This document shows, piece by piece, positions 7,195 through 14,716 of a DNA stretch of 33,602 nucleotides. A program made the position numbers and the translations under genes. A model generated the notes under the pieces. The model made no database searches. It worked only from the letters and a program-made list of their open reading frames with translations, and was not told the DNA's origin. The DNA comes from an uncultured Paracoccaceae bacterium (lineage in GTDB: Bacteria > Pseudomonadota > Alphaproteobacteria > Rhodobacterales > Rhodobacteraceae), in the NCBI GenBank assembly GCA_905181985.1, contig CAJIZW010000052.1, forward strand, positions 1 through 33,602, written 5' to 3'. The first letter of the stretch is position 1; each line of letters starts with the position of its first letter.

Positions 7195-8355
7195 TCAATT
7201 TCTTTGGTTGAAACGTCTTCCAATTAGTGAGGCTGCAATATTTGTCTTTTGAATATCTATTGCTCCTCCAGCTATCCCCCAACCCCATGAATCTCGAAAT
7301 TTTTGTTCAATTGGGTAGTCGCTCGAGTAGCCATAGGCTCCCATAAGTTGCATTGCTTTACCCGTGACTTCACGACAAATCTCATTCGCATAACACTTGG
7401 CTATTGAACTTTCTCCTACTGTTGGGAGTTTGCTATTAGTGTTAGTGACTGCCCGATATAACAACATTCGAGAAGCATCCAACTTCATCTTCATTTCAGC
7501 AATTGAAATTTGCACTGCCTGGAAATCGATAAGTTGTTTTCCAAATTGTTTTCTTTCTTGAACGTAATTGAGCACATAATCAAACGCAGATTGTGCACAT
7601 GCCAGGCTCATAGTGGTATTGCCGCAGCGTTCAAGATCAAATGCTTTCATTAATTTTTTGAAGCCACCTGCCGGTAAAACAATGTTTTCAAGTGGTAAGC
7701 TGATATTATCAAAGTGCATATCTGCGCTTACGACACCCCTCCAACCCATATGCCGCTCTTTTTTTCCAAAACTTAATCCAGGCTGATTTTTTTCGATTAA
7801 AACAGCACCTATTCCATTTGCACCTTGTTCATTGGACATTTTACAGTAAACGACATAAGCATCGGCATGACTTGCTCCTGAGCACCAACGTTTTGTGCCA
7901 TTAACTAAAACTCTACCATTGCTGATTGTGGCACTGGTACTTAGGTCAGTCAGTGCTGAACCAGCGTGTGGCTCAGACATAGCAACTGCTAAAATCATTT
8001 TACCTGAGCATACCTTGGAGAGTGTTTTTTCTTTTAACTTCTCTGATGCAAAATATGAAATAGCTAATGCCGGGCCAAAACAACTTTCAAAAACTGGGAA
8101 TGCGAGTGCAATCGAAATTTTTGCTACTTCTTCGAGTACGAGCACAGCCTCAAAGTTACTCATGCCTAACCCACCATATTTTTGTGGCAGATTGACACCC
8201 AGAAAACCCATGTCAGAGAATTTCTGAATTATTTTCTTGTTAGGGGGTTTACCTGTTAGCTCAATTTGGGCTGCAACTGCAGTTAGTTCGTTTTTAGCAA
8301 ACTTTCGAACAGAGTCCTGTAATTCTATTTGTTCATTTGACAGAGTAAAGTCCAA
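7195..8355 (-). CDS. Acyl-CoA dehydrogenase family protein
   Basis: FAD enzyme that introduces a 2,3-double bond into an acyl-CoA and passes electrons to ETF. The 386-residue protein has the standard three-part fold: N-terminal helices (MDFTLSNEQIELQDSVRKFA), a middle beta domain with AVAMSEPHAGSALTDLSTSA (124-143) and RWCSGASHADAYVVY (156-170), and a C-terminal helical domain with RKQFGKQLIDFQAVQ (268-282). The usual C-terminal base of the YEGT motif is missing (Gly363 in GIAGGAIDIQ), but Glu242 in AFDLERCG matches the glutamate of isovaleryl-/long-chain-type enzymes. Start is TTG at 8353-8355, backed by GAGGTGA five bases upstream. It precedes folD by 13 bp and is divergent from a CoA-transferase. 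Substrate unknown; a branched or short acyl-CoA is possible. Confidence 0.92.
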   Translation of the reverse strand: MDFTLSNEQIELQDSVRKFAKNELTAVAAQIELTGKPPNKKIIQKFSDMGFLGVNLPQKYGGLGMSNFEAVLVLEEVAKISIALAFPVFESCFGPALAISYFASEKLKEKTLSKVCSGKMILAVAMSEPHAGSALTDLSTSATISNGRVLVNGTKRWCSGASHADAYVVYCKMSNEQGANGIGAVLIEKNQPGLSFGKKERHMGWRGVVSADMHFDNISLPLENIVLPAGGFKKLMKAFDLERCGNTTMSLACAQSAFDYVLNYVQERKQFGKQLIDFQAVQISIAEMKMKLDASRMLLYRAVTNTNSKLPTVGESSIAKCYANEICREVTGKAMQLMGAYGYSSDYPIEQKFRDSWGWGIAGGAIDIQKTNIAASLIGRRFNQRN

Positions 8356-8400
8356 TTATTCACCTCAAATATTTTGATTTAACATTCACATTATTATTTC

Positions 8401-8420
8401 ATAGGTTACAATAGGTATCA
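8401..8420. repeat. Tandem 10-bp direct repeat in the divergent promoter region
   Basis: ATAGGTTACA is followed directly by ATAGGTATCA (8 of 10 identical), i.e. two copies one helical turn apart. Next to it, TTGCT-AGT-AGCAA (8423-8435) forms a short dyad. Both lie in the 116-bp gap between the divergent acyl-CoA dehydrogenase and CoA-transferase genes and could bind a regulator or simply be chance in AT-rich DNA. Confidence 0.35.
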
Positions 8421-8471
8421 ATTTGCTAGTAGCAATTATATTAATAAGATTTTTTAGATGAAGGAAACCAA

Positions 8472-9710
8472 ATGACAAATTTCACCAAAGGCACAATGGC
8501 CCTTGAGGGGATAAAAATTCTCGATCTAAGTCGAGTTTTGGCTGGTCCTTGGGCCACTCAAATGCTAGCTGATTTAGGGGCAGATGTTGTTAAGGTTGAG
8601 TCAGTCTTAACTGGTGACGATACACGGTCTTGGGGGCCACCTTTTATTACTAGACCAGATGGTTCAAAGGGTGAAGCTGCGTATTTCTCTTGCGCCAATC
8701 GAAATAAACGGTCAATTACTATCGATTTTTCAAAACCTGAGGGAGCTTCTTTGATCCATGTTCTTTTGCAAGAGGCAGATATTATAGTAGAAAACTTTAA
8801 GGTTGGAGGGCTAAAAAAATACAAATTAGATTATGAATCTATTAAAAAAATCAATCCAAAGATAATTTATTGTTCGATTACTGGCTTTGGTCAGACTGGA
8901 CCATATGCTCACCGGTTAGGTTATGACTTCTTAATACAAGGCATGGGTGGATTAATGAGTATTACTGGTCAGCCCGAAAGCCTTTGTGGTGGAGAACCAA
9001 TGAAGGTGGGTGTAGCCATCTGTGATTTGTTTACAGGAATGAATGCGGGATCTTCAATCTTGGCTGCCTTACATTACAGGAATCGTACGGGTAAAGGGCA
9101 ACATATAGACTGTTCTTTAATGGACAGTCAGGTTTCCATGCTAGCAAATCAAGCATCTAACTGGTTAAATGGTGATGTTGTACCTACTAGAATGGGTAAT
9201 AGTCACCCTAATGTTATCCCTTATCGAGTTTTTGCGTCATCAGATGGACATCTAATAATAAGTTGTGGGAATGACTCACAGTTTCAGAGGTTATGTGATG
9301 CGTTAGGACTTTCAGAAATCTCAAATGATCTTAAGTACAAATCGAATGAAGCTAGGCTTAAGAACAGAGAAGCCCTTGAAACTGAATTACAGTCAGTATT
9401 GGAAAAAATGAAAAAAGAAGATATAATTGAGATGCTAGAAGCGGTAAATGTTCCATGTGGCCCTATAAACAACCTGCCTGAGGTTTTTGCAGACCCACAA
9501 GTTATTTCAAGGAAAACAGAAATTGACCTTAAACGCTCTGATGGTGCTACTATAAAAACAGTTGCTTTTCCGGCGAAGCTCAGTGAGTCACCTGCAACCT
9601 ATAGAAATGCACCGCCAATCTTAGGAGAGCATACTGAAGAAATTTTATTGGACTGGGCAAAACTGTCAGACGAGGAAATTAAATCACTAAGAGAGAAAAA
9701 AGTTATTTAG
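8472..9710 (+). CDS. Class III CoA-transferase (CaiB/BaiF/Frc family)
   Basis: Moves CoA between acyl-CoAs and free carboxylates through an aspartyl anhydride intermediate. The 412-residue product opens with MALEGIKILDLSRVLAGPWA, has DLGADVVKVES (34-44), CANRNKRSITIDF (74-86), and GYDFLIQGMGGLMSITG (150-166). Asp185 in VAICDLFTGMNAG aligns with the catalytic Asp of formyl-CoA transferase. The C-terminal RNAPPILGEHTEEIL is typical of the succinyl-CoA:dicarboxylate branch, but substrate cannot be assigned. The ATG at 8472 has AAGGA seven bases upstream. It is divergent from the acyl-CoA dehydrogenase-folD pair, suggesting a joint acyl-CoA pathway: activation by CoA transfer followed by dehydrogenation. 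Confidence 0.93.
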   Translation: MTNFTKGTMALEGIKILDLSRVLAGPWATQMLADLGADVVKVESVLTGDDTRSWGPPFITRPDGSKGEAAYFSCANRNKRSITIDFSKPEGASLIHVLLQEADIIVENFKVGGLKKYKLDYESIKKINPKIIYCSITGFGQTGPYAHRLGYDFLIQGMGGLMSITGQPESLCGGEPMKVGVAICDLFTGMNAGSSILAALHYRNRTGKGQHIDCSLMDSQVSMLANQASNWLNGDVVPTRMGNSHPNVIPYRVFASSDGHLIISCGNDSQFQRLCDALGLSEISNDLKYKSNEARLKNREALETELQSVLEKMKKEDIIEMLEAVNVPCGPINNLPEVFADPQVISRKTEIDLKRSDGATIKTVAFPAKLSESPATYRNAPPILGEHTEEILLDWAKLSDEEIKSLREKKVI

Positions 9711-9757
9711 TGTAAGATTTTTACGTATGACTTAAAAATTTTATTACGATTAGAGTT

Positions 9758-9833
<76 letters not shown>

Positions 9834-9885
9834 TGATATCGACTGAGTGATTTTTTAAACATTTTGATTAAGAAAACCAAGTGAA

Positions 9886-10224
9886 TTATTCTTCTTCCGA
9901 AGGAACATCTGCTATATCATCAAGACTAACTGTCTCTTCGTCATCATCTTCAAGTAATCCATCATTTTCTAAAAGATCATCTTCTATAACTATATCCTCA
10001 TCATCTTCTAAAACAATTTCTGTGCTTTCTTCCGTGACGTCATTCTCTTTATTTTGCGCGTCAGGTTTGTCAGCTTCCATGGTGCGAGATTTATTCCCTA
10101 GAAGAACCTCAAGAGAAAATTCATGACCACATGCTGGACACAACATTGGATCTTTTTTAAGATCGTAAAATCTTACTGAGCAACTAGGGCAAACACGTTT
10201 AACCCCCCATTCTTCTTTGGGCAT
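9886..10224 (-). CDS. TIGR02300-like FYDLN acidic zinc-ribbon protein
   Basis: A 112-residue protein of an alphaproteobacterial family of unknown function. The N-terminal third is a zinc-ribbon with CPSC (12-15) and CPAC (29-32) flanking RFYDLKKDPML, the variant of the family's FYDLN signature. From about residue 60 to the end the chain is overwhelmingly Asp/Glu (for example LEDDEDIVIEDDLLENDG) and likely disordered. The ATG at 10224 has GAGGA six bases upstream. It is divergent from the YgjP-like gene and next to tRNA-Ala. A nucleic-acid or basic-protein partner for the acidic tail is conceivable, but no function is established. Confidence 0.9.
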   Translation of the reverse strand: MPKEEWGVKRVCPSCSVRFYDLKKDPMLCPACGHEFSLEVLLGNKSRTMEADKPDAQNKENDVTEESTEIVLEDDEDIVIEDDLLENDGLLEDDDEETVSLDDIADVPSEEE

Positions 10225-10372
10225 AATTTTCCTCTTTTCAAATCGAAGATATTCTAGACTAGGCAGTTGCCACAGGCGGAGCTTAGTGTCAAAGACTTTC
10301 CAATATTTTTCTTATGACTTTTAGAATTTTTTGTACTTGTTCACTCAAAATAGTGCGTTAGGGTCTAAATTT

Positions 10373-11074
10373 ATGGATAACACTGAAAAATTACATTCTA
10401 TTACTGTGGGTTTTCCTGAGGTACAGGTTTTCGTAAAAAAATCAAAAAAGGCTAAAAGAGTTTCCCTGAGAGTTTCTGGAGCCAATGGCAATGTTTTTCT
10501 GATTGTTCCAGTTAGAGTTAGTATGCAAGATGCTGAAAATTTTGCGTGTGAGAAAGTAGGGTGGATCCGTAAGCAGTTAGTTAGCAAAGTTGAAAAAACC
10601 TCGGTACAACATGGAACCATTTTACCAATAGGAGGCGTTCCACACAAGATAATAGCTGGTTATGGAAAAAAAATAATATTTAAGGATCGTACTATAATAG
10701 TACCGTTTAAAAGGAAAAGTTTTAATTCTGGTCTGAAAGCGTTTTTGATTGAGTTAGCTCGCCAAAGGTTTTGTGAAAGGACAGACTATTATACTAAATT
10801 GATTGGAAAAGAGTACAGCAGGATAAACATAAGAGATACAAAGTCTAGGTGGGGTTCATGTAGCGCGGAAGGTAACATTTCATATTCGTGGCGACTTATT
10901 TTAGCACCAAACTCTGTCTTAGATTATTTAGTAGTTCATGAAGTTAGTCATTTAGTAGAAATGAATCACTCAATTAATTTTTGGAACGAGGTGGAAACAT
11001 TAATGCCAAACTATAAGGAATTTCGTTCATGGCTAAAGCTAAATGGTGAAAGACTACATTCATATCAATTTTAG
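10373..11074 (+). CDS. YgjP-type zinc metallopeptidase (SprT/WLM-like, DUF45)
   Basis: A 233-residue cytoplasmic protein of the YgjP/DUF45 family. The metal site is complete: VVHEVSHLVEMNHSINFW (187-204) gives HExxH at 189-193 and a third ligand His199. The family motif SRWGSCSAEGNISYSWRL (158-175) precedes it. The N-terminal half is basic and beta-rich (FVKKSKKAKRVSLRVS). I preferred the ATG at 10373 over an upstream in-frame TTG at 10331 because AGGG lies nine bases before it and homologues begin around here. Its substrate is unknown. It is 38 bp upstream of the GntR gene on the same strand, but the operator before gntR argues for separate control. Confidence 0.88.
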   Translation: MDNTEKLHSITVGFPEVQVFVKKSKKAKRVSLRVSGANGNVFLIVPVRVSMQDAENFACEKVGWIRKQLVSKVEKTSVQHGTILPIGGVPHKIIAGYGKKIIFKDRTIIVPFKRKSFNSGLKAFLIELARQRFCERTDYYTKLIGKEYSRINIRDTKSRWGSCSAEGNISYSWRLILAPNSVLDYLVVHEVSHLVEMNHSINFWNEVETLMPNYKEFRSWLKLNGERLHSYQF

Positions 11075-11095
11075 GGGTTTGCTATTATTTAATTT

Positions 11096-11105
11096 TGTGA
11101 TCACA
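11096..11105. promoter_or_regulatory. Predicted GntR operator, gntR copy (TGTGATCACA)
   Basis: Perfect 10-bp palindrome inside TTTTGTGATCACATA (11093-11107), which is identical over 15 bases to the first sucA-upstream site. It ends seven bases before the gntR ATG at 11113, where a Shine-Dalgarno would normally lie, so binding would block transcription or initiation. TTGT...ACA fits the TNGT/ACNA half-sites seen for FCD-type GntR proteins. Confidence 0.72.
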
Positions 11106-11112
11106 TATGTAA

Positions 11113-11793
11113 ATGAGAAAAAGTAAATTAAAACCGTTTAGTTTAGGTTTCGAAGTTAACTCTGAGGTTCAAACGGGTTCGGCGAATGAATATATTTATC
11201 GTTGTTTGAGATCTCTAATAATGTATGGAGAGATTTTGCCTGGAACCTCAATGACCCTAAGAGGGGTAGGTAAGGAGTTTGGGGTTTCTATGACCCCGAT
11301 CCGAGAGGCAGTGAGGCGTCTAGTAGCAGAAGGCGCATTAAATCTTTCTATTTCTGGTCGAATTTCTACACCAGAGTTAACAAATGATCGAATAGAGGAG
11401 TTGGCTTCTTTACGTGCTCTTTTGGAGCCAGATCTTGCTACCCGTGCCCTTCCTCGCGCTCACTCAGCTTTAATAGAAAGGTTGGAAGCTACCAACGCCC
11501 TTATAGCGAAAGCTATAAGGGCCGAAAGCTCTGTAGATTATATTAGGTACAATCTAGAATTTCATAGGTCATTATATTTGAGAGCCCAAGCGCCTGCGAC
11601 ACTTGCTCTATTGGAAACGGTTTGGTTGCAGTTGGGACCAACTATGAGGAGTTTATATGGTAAACTGCAGCGAACTAATTCACCCGAACATCATCAATCG
11701 ATTATAGAGGCATTGAAGGTGGGCGATGAGCCCAGTTTACGTTTGGCTGTTAAAGCAGATGTCACGCAAGGACTTAAACTTTTAGCTCAATAA
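11113..11793 (+). CDS. GntR-family regulator with FCD domain, predicted TCA-cycle regulator
   Basis: A 226-residue transcription factor. The winged helix-turn-helix occupies about 24-88: NEYIYRCLRSLIMYGEILPG, then LRGVGKEFGVSMTPIREAVRRLVAEG (49-74), the classic GntR recognition segment. The rest (about 95-220) is an all-helical FCD ligand domain. FCD metal ligands are only partly kept: His151 (NLEFHRSLY) and His194 (EHHQSIIEAL) remain, while the usual Asp is Asn147 and the last His is Asp216. This suggests altered metal or ligand binding. The gene is convergent with sdhA. Copies of TGTGATCACA lie immediately before it, before sdhC and before sucA, so I infer autoregulation and control of SDH and 2-oxoglutarate dehydrogenase. 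The ATG has no visible Shine-Dalgarno. The effector is unknown; a TCA intermediate is a reasonable guess. Confidence 0.92.
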   Translation: MRKSKLKPFSLGFEVNSEVQTGSANEYIYRCLRSLIMYGEILPGTSMTLRGVGKEFGVSMTPIREAVRRLVAEGALNLSISGRISTPELTNDRIEELASLRALLEPDLATRALPRAHSALIERLEATNALIAKAIRAESSVDYIRYNLEFHRSLYLRAQAPATLALLETVWLQLGPTMRSLYGKLQRTNSPEHHQSIIEALKVGDEPSLRLAVKADVTQGLKLLAQ

Positions 11794-11811
11794 TATATGA
11801 GATTGGATAAC

Positions 11812-11828
11812 TGGTTTAGATCAAACCA
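11812..11828. terminator. Hairpin between convergent gntR and sdhA
   Basis: TGGTTT-AGATC-AAACCA, a perfect 6-bp stem with a 5-base loop, centrally placed in the 61-bp gap between two convergent genes. Neither side has a T-run, so it would be a weak or Rho-assisted bidirectional terminator, or a 3'-end stabiliser. Confidence 0.35.
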
Positions 11829-11854
11829 ATACCAGCATTATGACCTTAAAGTTT

Positions 11855-13657
11855 TTAGTAGACTCGTGCTTTTGGAGCAATTTTCTTTAAATCGATGCCA
11901 CCGTCTTTTTGTTGCGTTAAGGGCTTTAGCTGCACGTCTCTGTACTTTATTGACGTATTTTCCCCACAATACACTAACGAGTGTTTTCGCCACTCTTCGT
12001 CATCTCGCTCAGGATAATCTTCATGCGCATGTGCTCCTCGGCTTTCTTTTCGGGCTTCTGCCGCAACAATAGTTGCTATGGCATTTGGCATTAAATTTGT
12101 TAATTCTAGTGTTTCCATAAGATCAGAATTCCAAATCATTGAACGATCGGTGACTTTTATGTCCGCCATCTTTTTATATACCGCTCTCATTTTTTCCACC
12201 CCTTCTGCTAGTGTTTTCTCAGTTCTAAAGACGGCAGCGTCAGATTGCATTGTTTTTTGCATTTCAAGCCTAAGGTCGGCAGTAGGAATAGCGCCTTTTG
12301 AATACCGCAAATTATCAAATCTATTTAATATTTTATCAACCTCATTTGAAGAAATTGTAGGGTTAGAAGATTTTCTATCTACAACTTTTCCTGCTCGAAT
12401 CCCTGCAGCTCGTCCAAAAACTACTAAATCTATCAAAGAGTTAGAGCCTAATCTGTTTGCTCCATGAACAGATGCACACCCTGCTTCTCCGACAGCCATT
12501 AACCCTGGAACAACTTGATTGTGATCAGTGTCTGTTGGAGACAACACTTCTCCCCAATAATTGGTTGGAATTCCACCCATATTATAATGCACCGTTGGAA
12601 GAACGGGAACAGGGTCTTTTGTCAAATCAACACCTGCGAAAATTCGTGCACTTTCAGATATTCCTGGTAACCTGGTTGCTAGGGTTTCAGCCGGAAGATG
12701 ATTGAGGTTAAGGTGGATATGATCTGAGTGCTCGCCTACTCCACGGCCTTCCCGGATTTCCATTGTCATACATCTTGATACAACATCCCTAGAAGCCAGA
12801 TCTTTATAGGTTGGGGCATATCGTTCCATAAAACGTTCACCCGAGGAATTAGTTAAGTATCCACCTTCACCTCTAGCACCTTCGGTAATCAAGCAACCCG
12901 CACCGTATATCCCTGTAGGATGGAATTGTACGAACTCCATATCTTGTAGAGGCAGCCCTGCTCTTGCTACTAAGCCTCCGCCATCCCCAGTACAAGTGTG
13001 TGCAGACGTTGCAGAGAAATATGCGCGACCATATCCACCGGTCGCTAAAACGACCATTTTTGCTGAAAAGAGATGTAAAGTTCCATCTTCTAGTTTCCAA
13101 CATAGAACACCTTTGCAAGTGCCGTCAGCACTCATTATGAGGTCAATAGCAAAGTATTCGATATAGAACTCGGCATTATTTTTTAATGATTGTCCGTAAA
13201 GTGTATGTAGCATTGCGTGACCTGTTCTATCTGCCGCTGCGCATGTTCGCTGTACAGGAGGGCCTTCACCAAACTCTGTCGTATGTCCTCCAAAAGGTCG
13301 TTGATATATTTTACCTTCTTCTGTCCTTGAAAAAGGTACCCCATAATGCTCTAACTCATAGACAGCTTTAGGAGCTTCCCTTGCAAGGTACTCCATCGCA
13401 TCAGTATCTCCAAGCCAGTCAGAGCCTTTCACTGTGTCGTACATGTGCCATTGCCAATTATCTGGACCCATGTTGGCAAGAGATGCGGCTATTCCACCCT
13501 GAGCTGCGACTGTATGGGATCTGGTTGGAAATACTTTTGTCACACAAGCAGTCTTTAAACCCTGTTCTGCCATACCCAAAGTCGCTCGCAGTCCGGCACC
13601 ACCAGCCCCGACGACTACAACATCATACTCATGTGTTTCATATTTATAAGATTGCAT
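11855..13657 (-). CDS. sdhA: Succinate dehydrogenase flavoprotein subunit
   Basis: Catalytic subunit of complex II, oxidising succinate to fumarate on the cytoplasmic face and passing electrons to SdhB. The 600-residue product has the FAD dinucleotide motif [15 protein letters not shown] (14-28), and [15 protein letters not shown] (46-60) where His48 is the covalent FAD attachment site. Further markers are [20 protein letters not shown] and the C-terminal [20 protein letters not shown] with its substrate-domain basic residues. It is the third gene of sdhC-sdhD-sdhA, 20 bp after sdhD, with GGAG ten bases before the ATG. sdhB is not next to it but about 9 kb away after lpd. It ends facing the GntR gene. 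Confidence 0.98.
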   Translation of the reverse strand: MQSYKYETHEYDVVVVGAGGAGLRATLGMAEQGLKTACVTKVFPTRSHTVAAQGGIAASLANMGPDNWQWHMYDTVKGSDWLGDTDAMEYLAREAPKAVYELEHYGVPFSRTEEGKIYQRPFGGHTTEFGEGPPVQRTCAAADRTGHAMLHTLYGQSLKNNAEFYIEYFAIDLIMSADGTCKGVLCWKLEDGTLHLFSAKMVVLATGGYGRAYFSATSAHTCTGDGGGLVARAGLPLQDMEFVQFHPTGIYGAGCLITEGARGEGGYLTNSSGERFMERYAPTYKDLASRDVVSRCMTMEIREGRGVGEHSDHIHLNLNHLPAETLATRLPGISESARIFAGVDLTKDPVPVLPTVHYNMGGIPTNYWGEVLSPTDTDHNQVVPGLMAVGEAGCASVHGANRLGSNSLIDLVVFGRAAGIRAGKVVDRKSSNPTISSNEVDKILNRFDNLRYSKGAIPTADLRLEMQKTMQSDAAVFRTEKTLAEGVEKMRAVYKKMADIKVTDRSMIWNSDLMETLELTNLMPNAIATIVAAEARKESRGAHAHEDYPERDDEEWRKHSLVYCGENTSIKYRDVQLKPLTQQKDGGIDLKKIAPKARVY

Positions 13658-13677
13658 TTGCGGTTGTCTCCAAGGGT

Positions 13678-14049
13678 TCAGAAATAGATTCGGATTATTG
13701 AAATTAAATTAATAGCAATTGCACTATAGCAAATTATATTTGCTATAGTGAGGAGTATTTTTTTTGTGGAACCCCTTACATAATCTTCAATTAAAGTTTG
13801 CACACCATATCTAAAGTGTAGCAAACCTATGCACACAGTTAGTACTACTATGATAGCGTTAGTAGGTTTTGAGAGAAAAATATTTGCGTCTTCATAGCTG
13901 GATCCCAGTACCTTACCAAAAGTGAAAATAAATATTGGGGCTACTATCGCTAAAATTACTGAAGTGATTATCATTCTAATATGTTTGTCTGTGCCATTAC
14001 TAGGTTTTTGAAAAAACACCCTTGGATTTATAATCTTAAAATAATTCAT
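13678..14049 (-). CDS. sdhD: Succinate dehydrogenase membrane anchor SdhD
   Basis: A 123-residue three-helix membrane anchor that, with SdhC, binds haem b and ubiquinone. Helices are readable at about 25-45, 63-82 and 97-121. The family segment [16 protein letters not shown] contains His78 and the Asp89-Tyr90 pair, the same 11-residue spacing as E. coli SdhD His71 (haem ligand) and Asp82-Tyr83 (quinone site). Sequence is otherwise divergent, as normal for this subunit. It follows sdhC by 9 bp and precedes sdhA by 20 bp, clearly one operon. Confidence 0.93.
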   Translation of the reverse strand: MNYFKIINPRVFFQKPSNGTDKHIRMIITSVILAIVAPIFIFTFGKVLGSSYEDANIFLSKPTNAIIVVLTVCIGLLHFRYGVQTLIEDYVRGSTKKILLTIANIICYSAIAINLISIIRIYF

Positions 14050-14058
14050 TTTTCTCTT

Positions 14059-14442
14059 TCAGAGATTAATTGCTGTCAATAATGTTAGAACGAAAGATCC
14101 CGCTATCACGCCATAGGCAAGATATTTTGCGTGGATAAGGTCAAATCCGCGGCCTGTATCCCAGTATAAGTGCCTCAGGCCGGCTAAAAAGTGATACCAA
14201 AATGCCCAAAGTGATAAAAACAATATTATTTTGACAAACCAGCTATTTAATATCTTATTTACAACCTCAAAGTTCTCTGAATTTCCAGAAGCAGCAAAAA
14301 TCCACCAAACTATTAGTAGCGATGCGATTAAGAGTGCATTACCAGTTATGCGAGTAAAAATAGATGTAACTGATGTGAACTCGGGCCTATAAATTGAAAG
14401 ATGAGGTGAAAGAGGCCGTTTGCGTTTAGTTGGTTCTTTCAT
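14059..14442 (-). CDS. sdhC: Succinate dehydrogenase cytochrome b556 subunit SdhC
   Basis: A 127-residue membrane subunit of complex II. The signature RPLSPHLSIYRPEFTS (9-24) leads into the first helix, and FWYHFLAGLRHLYWDTGRGF (81-100) contains the HxxxGxRH element (His84, His91) that supplies the haem ligand. Three helices are evident at about 30-50, 68-88 and 105-125. It is the first gene of sdhCDA. AGGA sits six bases before the ATG. Upstream lie a terminator-like hairpin (14484-14514) and a TGTGATCACA site (14560-14569), so regulation at both transcription initiation and leader level is possible. Confidence 0.95.
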   Translation of the reverse strand: MKEPTKRKRPLSPHLSIYRPEFTSVTSIFTRITGNALLIASLLIVWWIFAASGNSENFEVVNKILNSWFVKIILFLSLWAFWYHFLAGLRHLYWDTGRGFDLIHAKYLAYGVIAGSFVLTLLTAINL

Positions 14443-14483
14443 TTAAAATCCTAAAGACTAGATATCCTCGTCATAGATAACAC

Positions 14484-14514
14484 AAAAAACGGTAGTGTCA
14501 CTCCCGGTAACACT
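14484..14514 (-). terminator. Terminator-like hairpin in the sdhC leader
   Basis: On the minus strand AGTGTTAC pairs with GTGACACT (8 bp, one G-U) around the loop CGGGA; ACCG and then six Ts (14489-14484) follow. It lies about 42 bp before the sdhC ATG and downstream of the predicted operator. It could stop read-through from the TauE/SafE gene upstream or act as an attenuator for sdhCDA. Confidence 0.42.
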
Positions 14515-14559
14515 CTATTATTGCGGTATTTTGGCACATATTTGTTAACTTCTGATAAC

Positions 14560-14569
14560 TGTGATCACA
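14560..14569. promoter_or_regulatory. Predicted GntR operator, sdhC copy (TGTGATCACA)
   Basis: Perfect palindrome in ACTTGTGATCACAGTT on the minus strand, centred about 122 bp before the sdhC ATG in a 274-bp intergenic region. Only the sdh operon lies downstream in this orientation. I could not place a convincing -35/-10 pair, so whether it represses or activates is undecided. Confidence 0.68.
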
Positions 14570-14716
14570 AGTTTCTAGTGCTGTTATGAATTGTATCTGA
14601 AATAGTTCGCATATATCATACTGGCCGATATAATAGTTTCTACCTAGTTAATCTAGCATCAGATATGATAGCCACTAAGTTGAACTTTACTTTCGAATTC
14701 ATTTTGAGACATGTAT

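Noticed and set aside
7182-7223. Longer FolD N-terminus from TTG at 7223
   Set aside because: No Shine-Dalgarno, 29-bp overlap with the acyl-CoA dehydrogenase and 14 extra charged residues not found in FolD; TTG at 7181 has AAGGA at good spacing.
10331-10372. TTG-initiated extension of the YgjP-like protein
   Set aside because: The ATG at 10373 has a better ribosome-binding site and the 14 extra residues lack family similarity.
11797-13701. Several plus-strand open frames inside sdhA
   Set aside because: They are shadows of the well-conserved sdhA gene, with unnatural composition.
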